64,000 bases of DNA from Labilibaculum antarcticum (GTDB taxonomy: Bacteria > Bacteroidota > Bacteroidia > Bacteroidales > Marinifilaceae): NCBI RefSeq assembly GCF_002356295.1, contig NZ_AP018042.1, forward strand, positions 124,001-188,000, written 5' to 3'. The notes below the pieces were generated by a model that searched no databases, had not been told where the DNA came from, and saw nothing but the letters and a program-made list of their open reading frames with translations. The first letter of the stretch is position 1. Each line of letters starts with the position of its first letter. The position numbers and the translations under genes were made by a program. This document shows, piece by piece, positions 1 to 8,430 of the stretch.

Positions 1-1249
1 AATAAGCACCAGTTGCAGGATCAGTAGTTGAATACTCATTTAGGTTAGCTGCTACATGATCAGATCCTGCTACCCAATTGATACCAGCATCTTCAAATCC
101 ACCAGAAACAACAAGGTTAGGCTTATACATCTTAACCACTGTTGTAAAGGCTGCTAAATTTCTTTCATCAGAAGACATGATAGTTCCACCAACATAAGTT
201 ACAGTAATAGCATCTGAATTATAAATTGGCTCAGTTAATTTAAGCTCCAATACAGTTCCATTTGTAGACTTAATACTAGCAGATGCAACAGCGATATCCT
301 GATCGAACGCACCATTTGTAACATGTACAGTAAAATCACCTTCTTTACCTGCAAATGGTACCATTTCACCAGTCAAGCTAATGCTTATTGTTTCATCATT
401 AGCTTCTGTAGCCTGACCAACAACGTCAAATGGTAAAGTAGACTTAATTACTTTAATTTTTAAAGGAACATACTTCATCTTATAACCTCCAGGAATAGAT
501 TCACCTGTACGAGAAGAATTTAATCTTGTAAAATAAGTTCCTAACTTATAGAAACTTACAACTTTTGCAGAATCTACAGATGTTGCAGGATTACCTCCAC
601 CAACAGACCAAGTTCTACTATCAGGACGTCCAATCGTAGTCATATCGACAAATTTAAGCGCCTCACCAGCCATAATTTCTTTAACTGGCCAGCTTGAGGA
701 ATCAGCTAAAACATGTTGCTCATCGAAATTTACATTTACAAGCTCTACATCTTCATAGAAAACCTTAAATGCAGATTGGATAGAATCATAAACATCCACC
801 ACAAAAGTGGTGTCAATAACCCAAAGGCCATCTTGCATTACAGATTCTAATGTATCCGTACCCTTAAAAACAACTTTGTCGTTAAAAGTATTACGTAATT
901 TCACTCCCTGTATTCCAGCTTTTGTAAATATTATACTAACTGTTTTTTCGGTAGATTCATTACCAATATTTTCATCAATAAACTGTGTATACGTAGAATC
1001 TTGTCTTACGATTCTGCCCGTTAGAAAATTACATCCGCTAGTATCAGAAAAAGACCAGCTATGATCTACAGCATTTTGCGATAAATCCGAAAATGACAGA
1101 TATTTTCCCACAGCAACTGTTTTTGCCTGACTAAACGAACTGGTGTACCAATCGACATCAGAATAGTCGTTTAATGGTTCATAATCCGCTTCGCAAGCAA
1201 ACAACATTGCCAACACGGAAAATAGAAATAAAAATTTTATATTTTTCAT
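1..1249 (-). CDS. PUL surface lipoprotein, PKD-like (partial)
   Basis: The reading frame runs from an ATG at 1247-1249 to the left edge with no stop, so the C-terminus is missing. The N-terminus has a signal peptide and lipobox (LAMLFACEAD), so it should be a lipoprotein, probably displayed at the surface. The visible 416 or so residues look like PKD/Ig-type beta-sandwich modules (for example a VDHSWSFSDTSG stretch) followed by a segment with calcium-dependent or Ig-like character. It starts 14 bases after the SusD stop, so it is the third gene of the susC-susD operon. In that position families are usually surface glycan-binding proteins (SusE/F-like in role, not in sequence). The ligand cannot be read from the sequence. 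Confidence 0.8.
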   Translation of the reverse strand, partial: MKNIKFLFLFSVLAMLFACEADYEPLNDYSDVDWYTSSFSQAKTVAVGKYLSFSDLSQNAVDHSWSFSDTSGCNFLTGRIVRQDSTYTQFIDENIGNESTEKTVSIIFTKAGIQGVKLRNTFNDKVVFKGTDTLESVMQDGLWVIDTTFVVDVYDSIQSAFKVFYEDVELVNVNFDEQHVLADSSSWPVKEIMAGEALKFVDMTTIGRPDSRTWSVGGGNPATSVDSAKVVSFYKLGTYFTRLNSSRTGESIPGGYKMKYVPLKIKVIKSTLPFDVVGQATEANDETISISLTGEMVPFAGKEGDFTVHVTNGAFDQDIAVASASIKSTNGTVLELKLTEPIYNSDAITVTYVGGTIMSSDERNLAAFTTVVKMYKPNLVVSGGFEDAGINWVAGSDHVAANLNEYSTTDPATGAY

Positions 1250-1263
1250 GATCTCTTACTTTT

Positions 1264-3039
1264 TTAGTTAACCTCTGAGTTAGCTGTTGTTTCACTAGTA
1301 GGAATTGGCCAATAGGCATGAGTTGCTTCATTATAATTCACTGCAGATTGAACATAGTCCATTGATTTGTAATCAAAATCAGCTGAAGTAGCATGTTGTA
1401 ATACACTTCCCCATCTTGTTATATCTTTAGATTGAAGTTCACTATAAAACTTATAATCACCTCTTTTGTAATATCTACTAGCTAAATCCGTTAAACGAGC
1501 TTTAGTAATCCCCCATCTTCTCATATCTAACTGACGAATTGCATATCCTTCTGCAGATAATTCCAATGGACGTTCCTTATACATTATATGATCCATAAGC
1601 GATTGAGCAGTATAAGTTACATCATTATGTGTTGAAGTTGAATTTTCACTTCCTGCACTTGGTCCTAACAACATTAAAGCTGAACGATAACGAACTTTAT
1701 TAATATATTTTAATGCTTCTGTAACACCGCCATTATCTGTTCCTCCTTTAATTAAACATTCGGCATACATCAATAAAACATCAGCATATCGAATTACTCT
1801 AAAGTTAATCCCTGATTTATTATTTGTTACTTTTTCAGTATTTAAAATATCCCAATTAGTCATCTTTCTCCAATAACCAGGTTCACCATTGTTAAACGCT
1901 GTACCATCTGCTGTAACATTGCCTTCGTAGTAGGTCATGTCTTTATCCTCTACTAATGCTACAGAGTAAGATGTTCTTAATGAAAAAGTTCTTAATCGCT
2001 TAGTACCATCCTCTTCAGTTACGATATTACGCGGATCTGATGGATCCATAGGATCTTCCATATAAGCCATTAATAACCAATTACTTGGATAAACAGATCT
2101 CCATCCACCCACTGGACTAAATTGCATATGATACGTATTAGTTGTTCCTTCTGCAGACCACTCACTCTCATCAATTTTTAATGCTGCGTTGTAAGCAATT
2201 TCAAGAATTGATTCATTATTAAATTCACCTTGAGTCGTAAAGTTATCTGCAACATCAACTAACTGATAAATACCTTTATCAATTACCTGTTTAAAATAAA
2301 ACGCTGCACCCTCGTAATTCTTTTCGTACAGATAACTCTTACCCAATACTGTTGCAGCCGCTCCAGCAGTTACACGACCCAAATTTGAATTATTATCAGG
2401 TGTTCCTAAAGCGTCATATTTTGTCCACGCACTAGGTAAATTATCTAATGCATATTCTAAATCTGCTCTAAAAAACTCCTTTATTATAGCCGCATCTGTG
2501 AGAGGTTGATTAAAATCGGCTTCACTTTCAGGAACAAAATCATATAAGATTACATTTCCGTTATTATACGAACTGTGTAGGTAAAAATAGAAAAGGCCTC
2601 TAAAAAAACGAGCCTGCGCATTCAATTGAACCCACTGTTCCTTCTTGTCAGTAGTTGTCATATCAGCTTCTATTCCATTTAAACCTTTAATAACCTGGTT
2701 TGCACGAAATATACCTTTGTATAAATTCTCCCATTTATTATTCGCTCCTCCGGAAGATGCTGTAAATGTTTGTAAATAGTACACATCAGATGTGTTTGGT
2801 CTTCCCCAACCAGGAAATGCCAAATCACTTCTTTTAGTTTCTTCTGGAACACTCATTAAATTAGGATTACGAAACTGATTATATACGGAAGTAAGTCCGT
2901 TATTACAATCAGATAGATCCAGCCAATAACTCTCGGTAGAAATCTCATTCGGATTTACCTCGGTAAGGTAATCATCGCAACTGCTAAAGGACAATAGAAC
3001 TGATGCTGCTACTATGTATTTTAATATATTTATTTTCAT
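1264..3039 (-). CDS. SusD/RagB-family starch-binding-like lipoprotein
   Basis: A 591-residue SusD-family outer-membrane lipoprotein. The lipobox is LSFSSCDD with the modified Cys at residue 21, followed by the typical DYLTEVNPNE start of mature SusD proteins. The N-terminal part has the TPR-like helical region (ARFFRGLFYFYLHSSYN) and the C-terminal part the RYADVLLMYAE motif shared by the family. It forms the lid over the SusC transporter and binds oligosaccharide at the cell surface. It lies 18 bases after susC and 14 before the next lipoprotein, so all three are one transcription unit. Substrate is inferred only from the neighbouring glycosidases. Confidence 0.95.
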   Translation of the reverse strand: MKINILKYIVAASVLLSFSSCDDYLTEVNPNEISTESYWLDLSDCNNGLTSVYNQFRNPNLMSVPEETKRSDLAFPGWGRPNTSDVYYLQTFTASSGGANNKWENLYKGIFRANQVIKGLNGIEADMTTTDKKEQWVQLNAQARFFRGLFYFYLHSSYNNGNVILYDFVPESEADFNQPLTDAAIIKEFFRADLEYALDNLPSAWTKYDALGTPDNNSNLGRVTAGAAATVLGKSYLYEKNYEGAAFYFKQVIDKGIYQLVDVADNFTTQGEFNNESILEIAYNAALKIDESEWSAEGTTNTYHMQFSPVGGWRSVYPSNWLLMAYMEDPMDPSDPRNIVTEEDGTKRLRTFSLRTSYSVALVEDKDMTYYEGNVTADGTAFNNGEPGYWRKMTNWDILNTEKVTNNKSGINFRVIRYADVLLMYAECLIKGGTDNGGVTEALKYINKVRYRSALMLLGPSAGSENSTSTHNDVTYTAQSLMDHIMYKERPLELSAEGYAIRQLDMRRWGITKARLTDLASRYYKRGDYKFYSELQSKDITRWGSVLQHATSADFDYKSMDYVQSAVNYNEATHAYWPIPTSETTANSEVN

Positions 3040-3057
3040 CGCTATTAACTTTAAATT

Positions 3058-6000
3058 TTAGAAATCAAGCTGAATACCTGCTCTGTATTGAGAACTAATA
3101 GGATAGTTACCTTTATCCAAACCTCTGGTAGCCAATCCATCATTACCAACTTCTGGATCGTATCCTGTATATTTCGTCAAAGTCAAAGGATTATCAGCAG
3201 CTATATAAAATCTTAATTTCGATACACCTATTTTATTAATGACATTCTTAGGCATAGTATATCCGATAGTAACGTTACGTAAACGAACAAAAGATCCATC
3301 CTCTATCCAAGTATCAGCCCAAGCACGATAGTTATCATGACTACCACCTCTGTTTGACGCTATAACACCATAAGGATTAGCTTCAGTCCATTGGTATAAA
3401 AGATCTTTGTGTGTACCTGCTGTGTAAGCAAATATTTTCGATCCATTTATAACCTCTTGTCCAAAAGATCCAAACCACTGCATCGAGAAGTCAATTCCTT
3501 TATAATCGCAGTTAAAGTTTAAACCTATCTCGAATTCAGGAGTACCACTACCCCCGTAAACACGATCGGCTTCATCAATTACATTATTACCATCCTGATC
3601 CACATAAATCAGATCACCCATTTCAGCACCAGAATTAATTTTTTGATAGGCTGCTAATTTCTCCTCGGTATTGGCTAAACCATTGGTTTCCATTACCATA
3701 TACGCTCCAGCTTCATAACCTTCTCGTATTACAGTAATTTTATCGCTGTTACCACTTATATTAACAGGGTTACCATTTGAAAAATACGCGATCGGATTTG
3801 ATCCTGTCATCTTGGTAACCTCATTCACATTTTTAGAATAAGTTGCATTTACAGCCCAAGTAAATTTTCCATGTTTTCTGTAACCTACTGCTAATTCAAC
3901 TCCTTTATTAGTCATATCACCAACATTAAGGATCACACTCTGATTTTGACCAGCTCCTGCTGCTGTCGGAATCAACAATGGAAATAACAAGTCCTTTTTA
4001 CTTGTATCGTAATAATCAGCAGACACTGTCAATTTATTATCAAACAATCCTAAATCAACTCCTATATTCTTCTGAAAAGAAGTTTCCCATTGTACATCAG
4101 GGTTAGCAAAACCTGTTTGCACGCCACCTAATGCCATAGTAGGATTAGCATCAGTACCAAATGGATAATCATATCCAGAACTAATTGTAGCGGCATTACT
4201 GTAATCTTGGAAACTCTGATTACCTGTTGTACCGACACTACCTCTAAGCTTAAATGAATTAACTGTTGAGCTTAAACCTTGCCAGAAATTTTCATCTGAA
4301 ACATTCCATCCTACAGATGCTGAAGGAAAAGTTCCCCAACGATAATCCTCACCAAATCGTGATGATCCATCATGACGAGCACTAACACTTAATAAATAAC
4401 GCCCCTTATAATCGTACTGAAAACGAGCTAATAATCCGACAAGTGAATTTGTTCTATTCTGATTATAACCATTTCCAATTCCTACTGATGGCTCAGCTGT
4501 TGTTTGACCCAAATTTTGAACTTCGTTACTGGTTATATCTTGTCCTGAAGCCCAAAAACTTGTGAAAGTATATTTTTCGGCTGAACCCATGGCCAATAAT
4601 TTGATTTGATGATCTCCGAACCTCTTCTCGTAATTAGCTCCTGCATCCCAAGTAAAACTTGTATTGCGGTCACTTGTATTTTTAACACCAGAACGTGTGT
4701 TTGGATTCAAAATTAAAACTCCATCATCATCATAAACCTTAAACAAAGGATTTGTTAACACCCTTGTATTATTACCATATAAAACACTTCCTGAAGCAGT
4801 CAGATTTAATCCTTCCGTTACCTCCAAATTAATGTTTATATTACCATTAAACTGCTCTCCGTTACGAACATCAGTTTGTTTTAACTTAGCCATAATAGTT
4901 CCCAACTGTTGCTGGTCATTACCTAATGTTCCTGCACCAGAGAAAGAAACTGCATTTGGATCTAAAGGGGCTTGATAAGGCTTATACTTGTATGCTTCGT
5001 AAAGCAAATTCCACGAAGCGTAAGCTTGTTCTTCAACTCTAAAACCCAAACCTGTTCTAATCGTCCATTTACCCTTTTTATAAGAAGTATTGGCTCTAAC
5101 ATTTGCACGTTCATAATTTGAATTAATTAACGTACCCTCTTGCTTAAACAAAGATCCAACTACATTATAAGTTAAACCCTGCTTACCACCAGAAATATTA
5201 AGACTGTGATTTTGAATTGTAGCATTGTCATTTTCTATCGTATTAACAATACTTGTGTTATTTGTAAAGTTATCTGTAGAATTTTCCAATGAAGTCCAAA
5301 TCTTATCAGTTGAGGTAGCCGGATCTAAATGAGTTTTGCTAGTCACAAATTGATAAAGATAATCTTCAAAATTAAGTAATTCAATACCTGAAGTAATTTT
5401 CTGAATCCCATAATAACTATTTAAGGAAATTTTCATTTCTCCAGCCTTACCTTGTTTGGTTGTTATTAAAATAACACCAGCAGCACCACGAGTACCATAA
5501 ATCGCACAAGACGCAGCATCTTTTAGGATATCCACTGTTTCGATTTCACTATTACCCAACCTTGGATCACTCTCCTGAGGAATTCCATCCACAACAAAAA
5601 GTGGTGAATTTTGTCCATTGATAGAACTAACACCACGAATCTGAATGTTTGAAGCAGCACCTGGCGCACCAGAACTTGCCTGTACACTTACCCCGGCAAC
5701 CACTCCTTGTAAAGCAGAACCTAAATCGGAGGTTGAAATTTTCCCCAACTCCTCAGCCTTTACCTGAACTACAGCACCAGAAATCTCTTTTTTCCTTTGA
5801 GTTCCATAACCAATTGCAATAACTTCATTCAAGTTATATAATTGAGGTTGCAAGGCAACATCAAGTTTAGCACCAGAAATCGTTTTTTCCAACGCTTCCA
5901 TTCCCATAAAACTAAAAATAAGAATTTCTCCTTTATTAGCTTTAATACTGTAATATCCATCAATGTCAGTAATTGTACCTATAGTTGTACCTTTAACTAC

Positions 6001-6156
6001 GACACTTGCACCAGGAATAGACAGGTTGTCTTCAATAGAAACCACCTTCCCTTGGACTTGAATTTCTTGACCATACATATCAAAGGTCAACATTAACAAA
6101 AGGGATAAGATTATACCTCTCGCTTTCCATGAACTTATGTACCCTATGTCCTTCAT
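3058..6156 (-). CDS. SusC/RagA-family TonB-linked outer-membrane transporter
   Basis: A 1032-residue SusC-type TonB-dependent transporter. After a signal peptide (cleavage near residue 30, MYGQEIQVQG) comes a carboxypeptidase-regulatory-like domain at about residues 32-115 (VQGKVVSIEDN, GTITDIDGYYSI), then the plug domain (VVQVKAEELGK, GAAGVILITTKQG around 120-235) and a long beta-barrel ending in QYRAGIQLDF, with a C-terminal Phe as usual for barrels. There is no STN domain, so it is not expected to signal to an ECF sigma factor; this agrees with control by the HTCS at 8431-12609. It is the first gene of the susC-susD-lipoprotein operon. Confidence 0.95.
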   Translation of the reverse strand: MKDIGYISSWKARGIILSLLLMLTFDMYGQEIQVQGKVVSIEDNLSIPGASVVVKGTTIGTITDIDGYYSIKANKGEILIFSFMGMEALEKTISGAKLDVALQPQLYNLNEVIAIGYGTQRKKEISGAVVQVKAEELGKISTSDLGSALQGVVAGVSVQASSGAPGAASNIQIRGVSSINGQNSPLFVVDGIPQESDPRLGNSEIETVDILKDAASCAIYGTRGAAGVILITTKQGKAGEMKISLNSYYGIQKITSGIELLNFEDYLYQFVTSKTHLDPATSTDKIWTSLENSTDNFTNNTSIVNTIENDNATIQNHSLNISGGKQGLTYNVVGSLFKQEGTLINSNYERANVRANTSYKKGKWTIRTGLGFRVEEQAYASWNLLYEAYKYKPYQAPLDPNAVSFSGAGTLGNDQQQLGTIMAKLKQTDVRNGEQFNGNININLEVTEGLNLTASGSVLYGNNTRVLTNPLFKVYDDDGVLILNPNTRSGVKNTSDRNTSFTWDAGANYEKRFGDHQIKLLAMGSAEKYTFTSFWASGQDITSNEVQNLGQTTAEPSVGIGNGYNQNRTNSLVGLLARFQYDYKGRYLLSVSARHDGSSRFGEDYRWGTFPSASVGWNVSDENFWQGLSSTVNSFKLRGSVGTTGNQSFQDYSNAATISSGYDYPFGTDANPTMALGGVQTGFANPDVQWETSFQKNIGVDLGLFDNKLTVSADYYDTSKKDLLFPLLIPTAAGAGQNQSVILNVGDMTNKGVELAVGYRKHGKFTWAVNATYSKNVNEVTKMTGSNPIAYFSNGNPVNISGNSDKITVIREGYEAGAYMVMETNGLANTEEKLAAYQKINSGAEMGDLIYVDQDGNNVIDEADRVYGGSGTPEFEIGLNFNCDYKGIDFSMQWFGSFGQEVINGSKIFAYTAGTHKDLLYQWTEANPYGVIASNRGGSHDNYRAWADTWIEDGSFVRLRNVTIGYTMPKNVINKIGVSKLRFYIAADNPLTLTKYTGYDPEVGNDGLATRGLDKGNYPISSQYRAGIQLDF

Positions 6157-6447
6157 AAAATTAAAAATAGATTAGTTTTTTAACAATTATTTGCATCTCT
6201 ATACACTCGTTAACAAAACTAGTTAGTTCACGTGCAAACGTTAGAATAAAATAGTTCAAATAAAAGGGGGTTTTTAAATTGGCATACAAAAATGGATTCT
6301 AATGATCCTACAACTCCATAAAATTGGGATTTTTTAATCAATGCTTGTATGATTTTATTAAATTCTTACTGGCAATTTAATAGGAAGAAAAGTCTGTTTG
6401 ACTTGGCCTATTTAGCTCGTCAATTAGCTTCCCCCCCCTCTTAAATG

Positions 6448-6462
6448 AAAAATGCCCCCGTT
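6448..6462. promoter_or_regulatory. G5-tract motif upstream of susC
   Basis: Read on the minus strand this is AACGGGGGCATTTTT, 14 of 15 bases identical to the motif at 8314-8328. It lies about 290 bases upstream of the susC start, in the direction of susC transcription. Confidence 0.35.
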
Positions 6463-6541
6463 AATTTCCAAAGAAAACAATAAAAATAATTACTCTAATC
6501 TCTATCAAATCAGAATAAATCGGCAATAAAAAATACAAACA

Positions 6542-6571
6542 AAAATGAGGAGCTGATTAGCTCCTCATTTT
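6542..6571 (-). terminator. Terminator of GH29 gene
   Basis: A perfect 13-bp inverted repeat (6542-6554 with 6559-6571, core gaggagct) with a 4-base loop lies 60 bases after the GH29 stop. The minus-strand transcript ends in a U-rich stretch. Confidence 0.8.
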
Positions 6572-6632
6572 CAACTAGATATTACATTTAATGCAATATT
6601 ATTTTATTTCACGACTAAATAATTACTATCAT

Positions 6633-8153
6633 TTATTCGATTTCAATCTCAAATGCACAAGCATAATTTGCTTTTCCATCTCCGTTTACCTTAATTGATA
6701 ATCCCGAATTGTCCACTTCCCAATCACATGCATTTTTACTTCCAAGAATTCTTACCGATTTAATCTTACCCTTGCACAACTCATTACCATTGGCAAATGA
6801 TTTCACGAGATATTCACCATTTTCAGCGATATCCATAGCAATAACATATATTTTACCCTCTTTCTGTGTAAATCTAAAATCGGCTGCAGTTAAGTCCTTA
6901 TTTTTTCCTTCCGTATGATGACCTGTCTTCACCTCGGTAGGTCCTTCTCCAAAGATAGTCCATGGTCGCGTACCGTAAATAGCTTCACCATTCTTGCTTA
7001 ACCAGGCACCCATTTCAAGTAAAATATTAGCTTGATCAGCAGGAATAGTACCATCGGCCTTCGGTCCAACATTCAATAACATATTACCATTCTTACTCAC
7101 GATATCAATTAAATCATCGATTAAAGTATTTGCATCTTTAGAATTCCAATCTGTAGTGTAGCACCAGCTATTAGTACCTATAGAGGTATCTGTTTGCCAT
7201 GGAAATTTTCTAATATCGGCAGATTTGCCTCGTTCAATATCCAACACATTTGTTCCTTCAGGAAAAGTTTCATGTTTAAAATTCTTGGTTTGAAGAACAA
7301 CATCCTTTTTCCAATCAATTCCCTTATTGTAATAATAAGCAGCAAGTTTTGCATGATAAGGAACAAATTCATCGTGATCCAAAACAAAATCAAACCAAAG
7401 AATATCAGGCTGATAATTATTGATAATATCTTGAGTTCTATTCCACCATAAATCAAGAAATTCCTGATCTGCAGGAGCATAATGCTCATGATCTCTTGAG
7501 TAAAGATCAGAATACTGAGGATCACTGGTGTCAAACCCTTTCTTATGAGTATAATAATTCCAGTTAAAAGCAAAATGAGATGAAGCACCAAAATATAATC
7601 CAGCATCCTTTGTCGCTTTTGATATTTCCGCCAAGACATCACGTTTCGGTCCCATATCTACAGAATTCCATCTTGTATAATTTGATTTATACATCGCAAA
7701 ACCATCATGATGTTCTGCCACAGGAACTACATATTTTGCTCCCGCTTTCTTAAATAAATCTATCCATTCTGTCGCATTAAATTTTTCAGCTTTAAACATG
7801 GGGATAAAATCCTTATAACCAAATTCACCCGGCTTACCATAAGTTTCCACATGATGAGTATAAAATTCATTTCCTTCATGACTTACTTGTTCGCCATTTG
7901 GGTTCCACTGAACTGAATCCATATACATCCAACGAGGATACCATTCCGATCCATAGGCCGGCACACTATACGGTCCCCAATGAATAAAAATTCCAAGTTT
8001 TGCATCTCGGAACCAGTCAGGAGTTTGATATTTGGCCAAAGAGTTCCAATTCTCCTCGAAAGGTTCGCTGTTTACCATTGTGGATTCTTTACTATTCACA
8101 CAGGAAACAAACAGCGTTCCTGCCAACAACATACTTATTGCAAGTTTTTTCAT
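6633..8153 (-). CDS. GH29 alpha-L-fucosidase-type lipoprotein
   Basis: A 506-residue glycoside hydrolase of family GH29, which removes terminal alpha-L-fucose (some members act on alpha-L-galactose). I place the start at 8153 because MKKLAISMLLAGTLFVSC is a clean lipoprotein signal (Cys18); the frame is open for 36 codons upstream, but these look like leader sequence. Family motifs present are AKLGIFIHWG (52-60), EHHDGFAMY (147-155) and the nucleophile strand PDILWFD, with Asp255 the likely nucleophile. The residues after WFD (FVLD) differ from the Gly-rich stretch often seen, so specificity may not be plain fucose. Monocistronic: it has its own terminator and a 10-bp stem in its leader. It lies between susC and the HTCS, so it belongs to the PUL. 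Confidence 0.9.
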   Translation of the reverse strand: MKKLAISMLLAGTLFVSCVNSKESTMVNSEPFEENWNSLAKYQTPDWFRDAKLGIFIHWGPYSVPAYGSEWYPRWMYMDSVQWNPNGEQVSHEGNEFYTHHVETYGKPGEFGYKDFIPMFKAEKFNATEWIDLFKKAGAKYVVPVAEHHDGFAMYKSNYTRWNSVDMGPKRDVLAEISKATKDAGLYFGASSHFAFNWNYYTHKKGFDTSDPQYSDLYSRDHEHYAPADQEFLDLWWNRTQDIINNYQPDILWFDFVLDHDEFVPYHAKLAAYYYNKGIDWKKDVVLQTKNFKHETFPEGTNVLDIERGKSADIRKFPWQTDTSIGTNSWCYTTDWNSKDANTLIDDLIDIVSKNGNMLLNVGPKADGTIPADQANILLEMGAWLSKNGEAIYGTRPWTIFGEGPTEVKTGHHTEGKNKDLTAADFRFTQKEGKIYVIAMDIAENGEYLVKSFANGNELCKGKIKSVRILGSKNACDWEVDNSGLSIKVNGDGKANYACAFEIEIE

Positions 8154-8186
8154 CTGTTCTTTGTTAATTTTTAATTTCAACAATCC

Positions 8187-8223
8187 GCTGCAGAGTAAAC
8201 GATATAGTTGTTCACTCTGCAGC
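8187..8223 (-). promoter_or_regulatory. Inverted repeat in GH29 leader
   Basis: Perfect 10-bp inverted repeat gctgcagagt / actctgcagc at 8187-8196 and 8214-8223 with a 17-base loop, 34 bases upstream of the chosen start codon. It may be an RNA stem in the 5' leader or a protein-binding dyad. There is no U-tract, so it is not a simple terminator. Confidence 0.5.
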
Positions 8224-8313
8224 AGGTTATTTAATAATTTAAAAAGTGTATTAGATCGCATTTCAAAAATACATTAAACAAAGAGCAGGCAGGTGTCCAA
8301 ACAATACTTTTAA

Positions 8314-8328
8314 ACGGGGGTATTTTTA
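8314..8328. promoter_or_regulatory. G5-tract motif upstream of GH29
   Basis: AACGGGGGTATTTTT lies 161 bases upstream of the GH29 start. The same 15-mer with one change occurs on the opposite strand at 6448-6462 upstream of susC. It is a candidate binding site for the HTCS regulator; this is inference from recurrence only. Confidence 0.35.
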
Positions 8329-8372
8329 ATCAATCTTACGGTTTCAAATAAATTCATACTTACAACACGCAA

Positions 8373-8401
8373 AAAAGAGAATCATATATTGATTCTCTTT
8401 T
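8373..8401 (-). terminator. Terminator of HTCS gene
   Basis: Perfect 12-bp inverted repeat (8373-8384 with 8390-8401, core gagaatca) and a 5-base loop, 30 bases after the HTCS stop. A run of A upstream gives a U-tract on the minus-strand transcript. Confidence 0.8.
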
Positions 8402-8430
8402 ATTCTAAAAACATTCGTTTAATTTTATTG

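Larger units (their letters stand above)
6157..6632. promoter_or_regulatory. Intergenic region upstream of susC
   Basis: This 476-base gap holds the leader and promoter of the minus-strand susC operon and the terminator of the GH29 gene. I see no coding potential. It has G/C-tracts unusual for this AT-rich DNA: a G5 tract followed by TTTTTAAA at about 6263-6277, a C8 run at 6431-6438, and a segment at 6448-6462 whose reverse strand reads AACGGGGGCATTTTT. A near-identical copy of the last lies upstream of the GH29 gene. No clear -7/-33 pair was found by eye. Confidence 0.5.

Noticed and set aside
7178-7642. 154-codon open frame on the minus strand inside the GH29 gene
   Set aside because: It overlaps the GH29 coding sequence in another frame, shows no family motifs and has the Ile/Leu-rich look of an out-of-frame translation.
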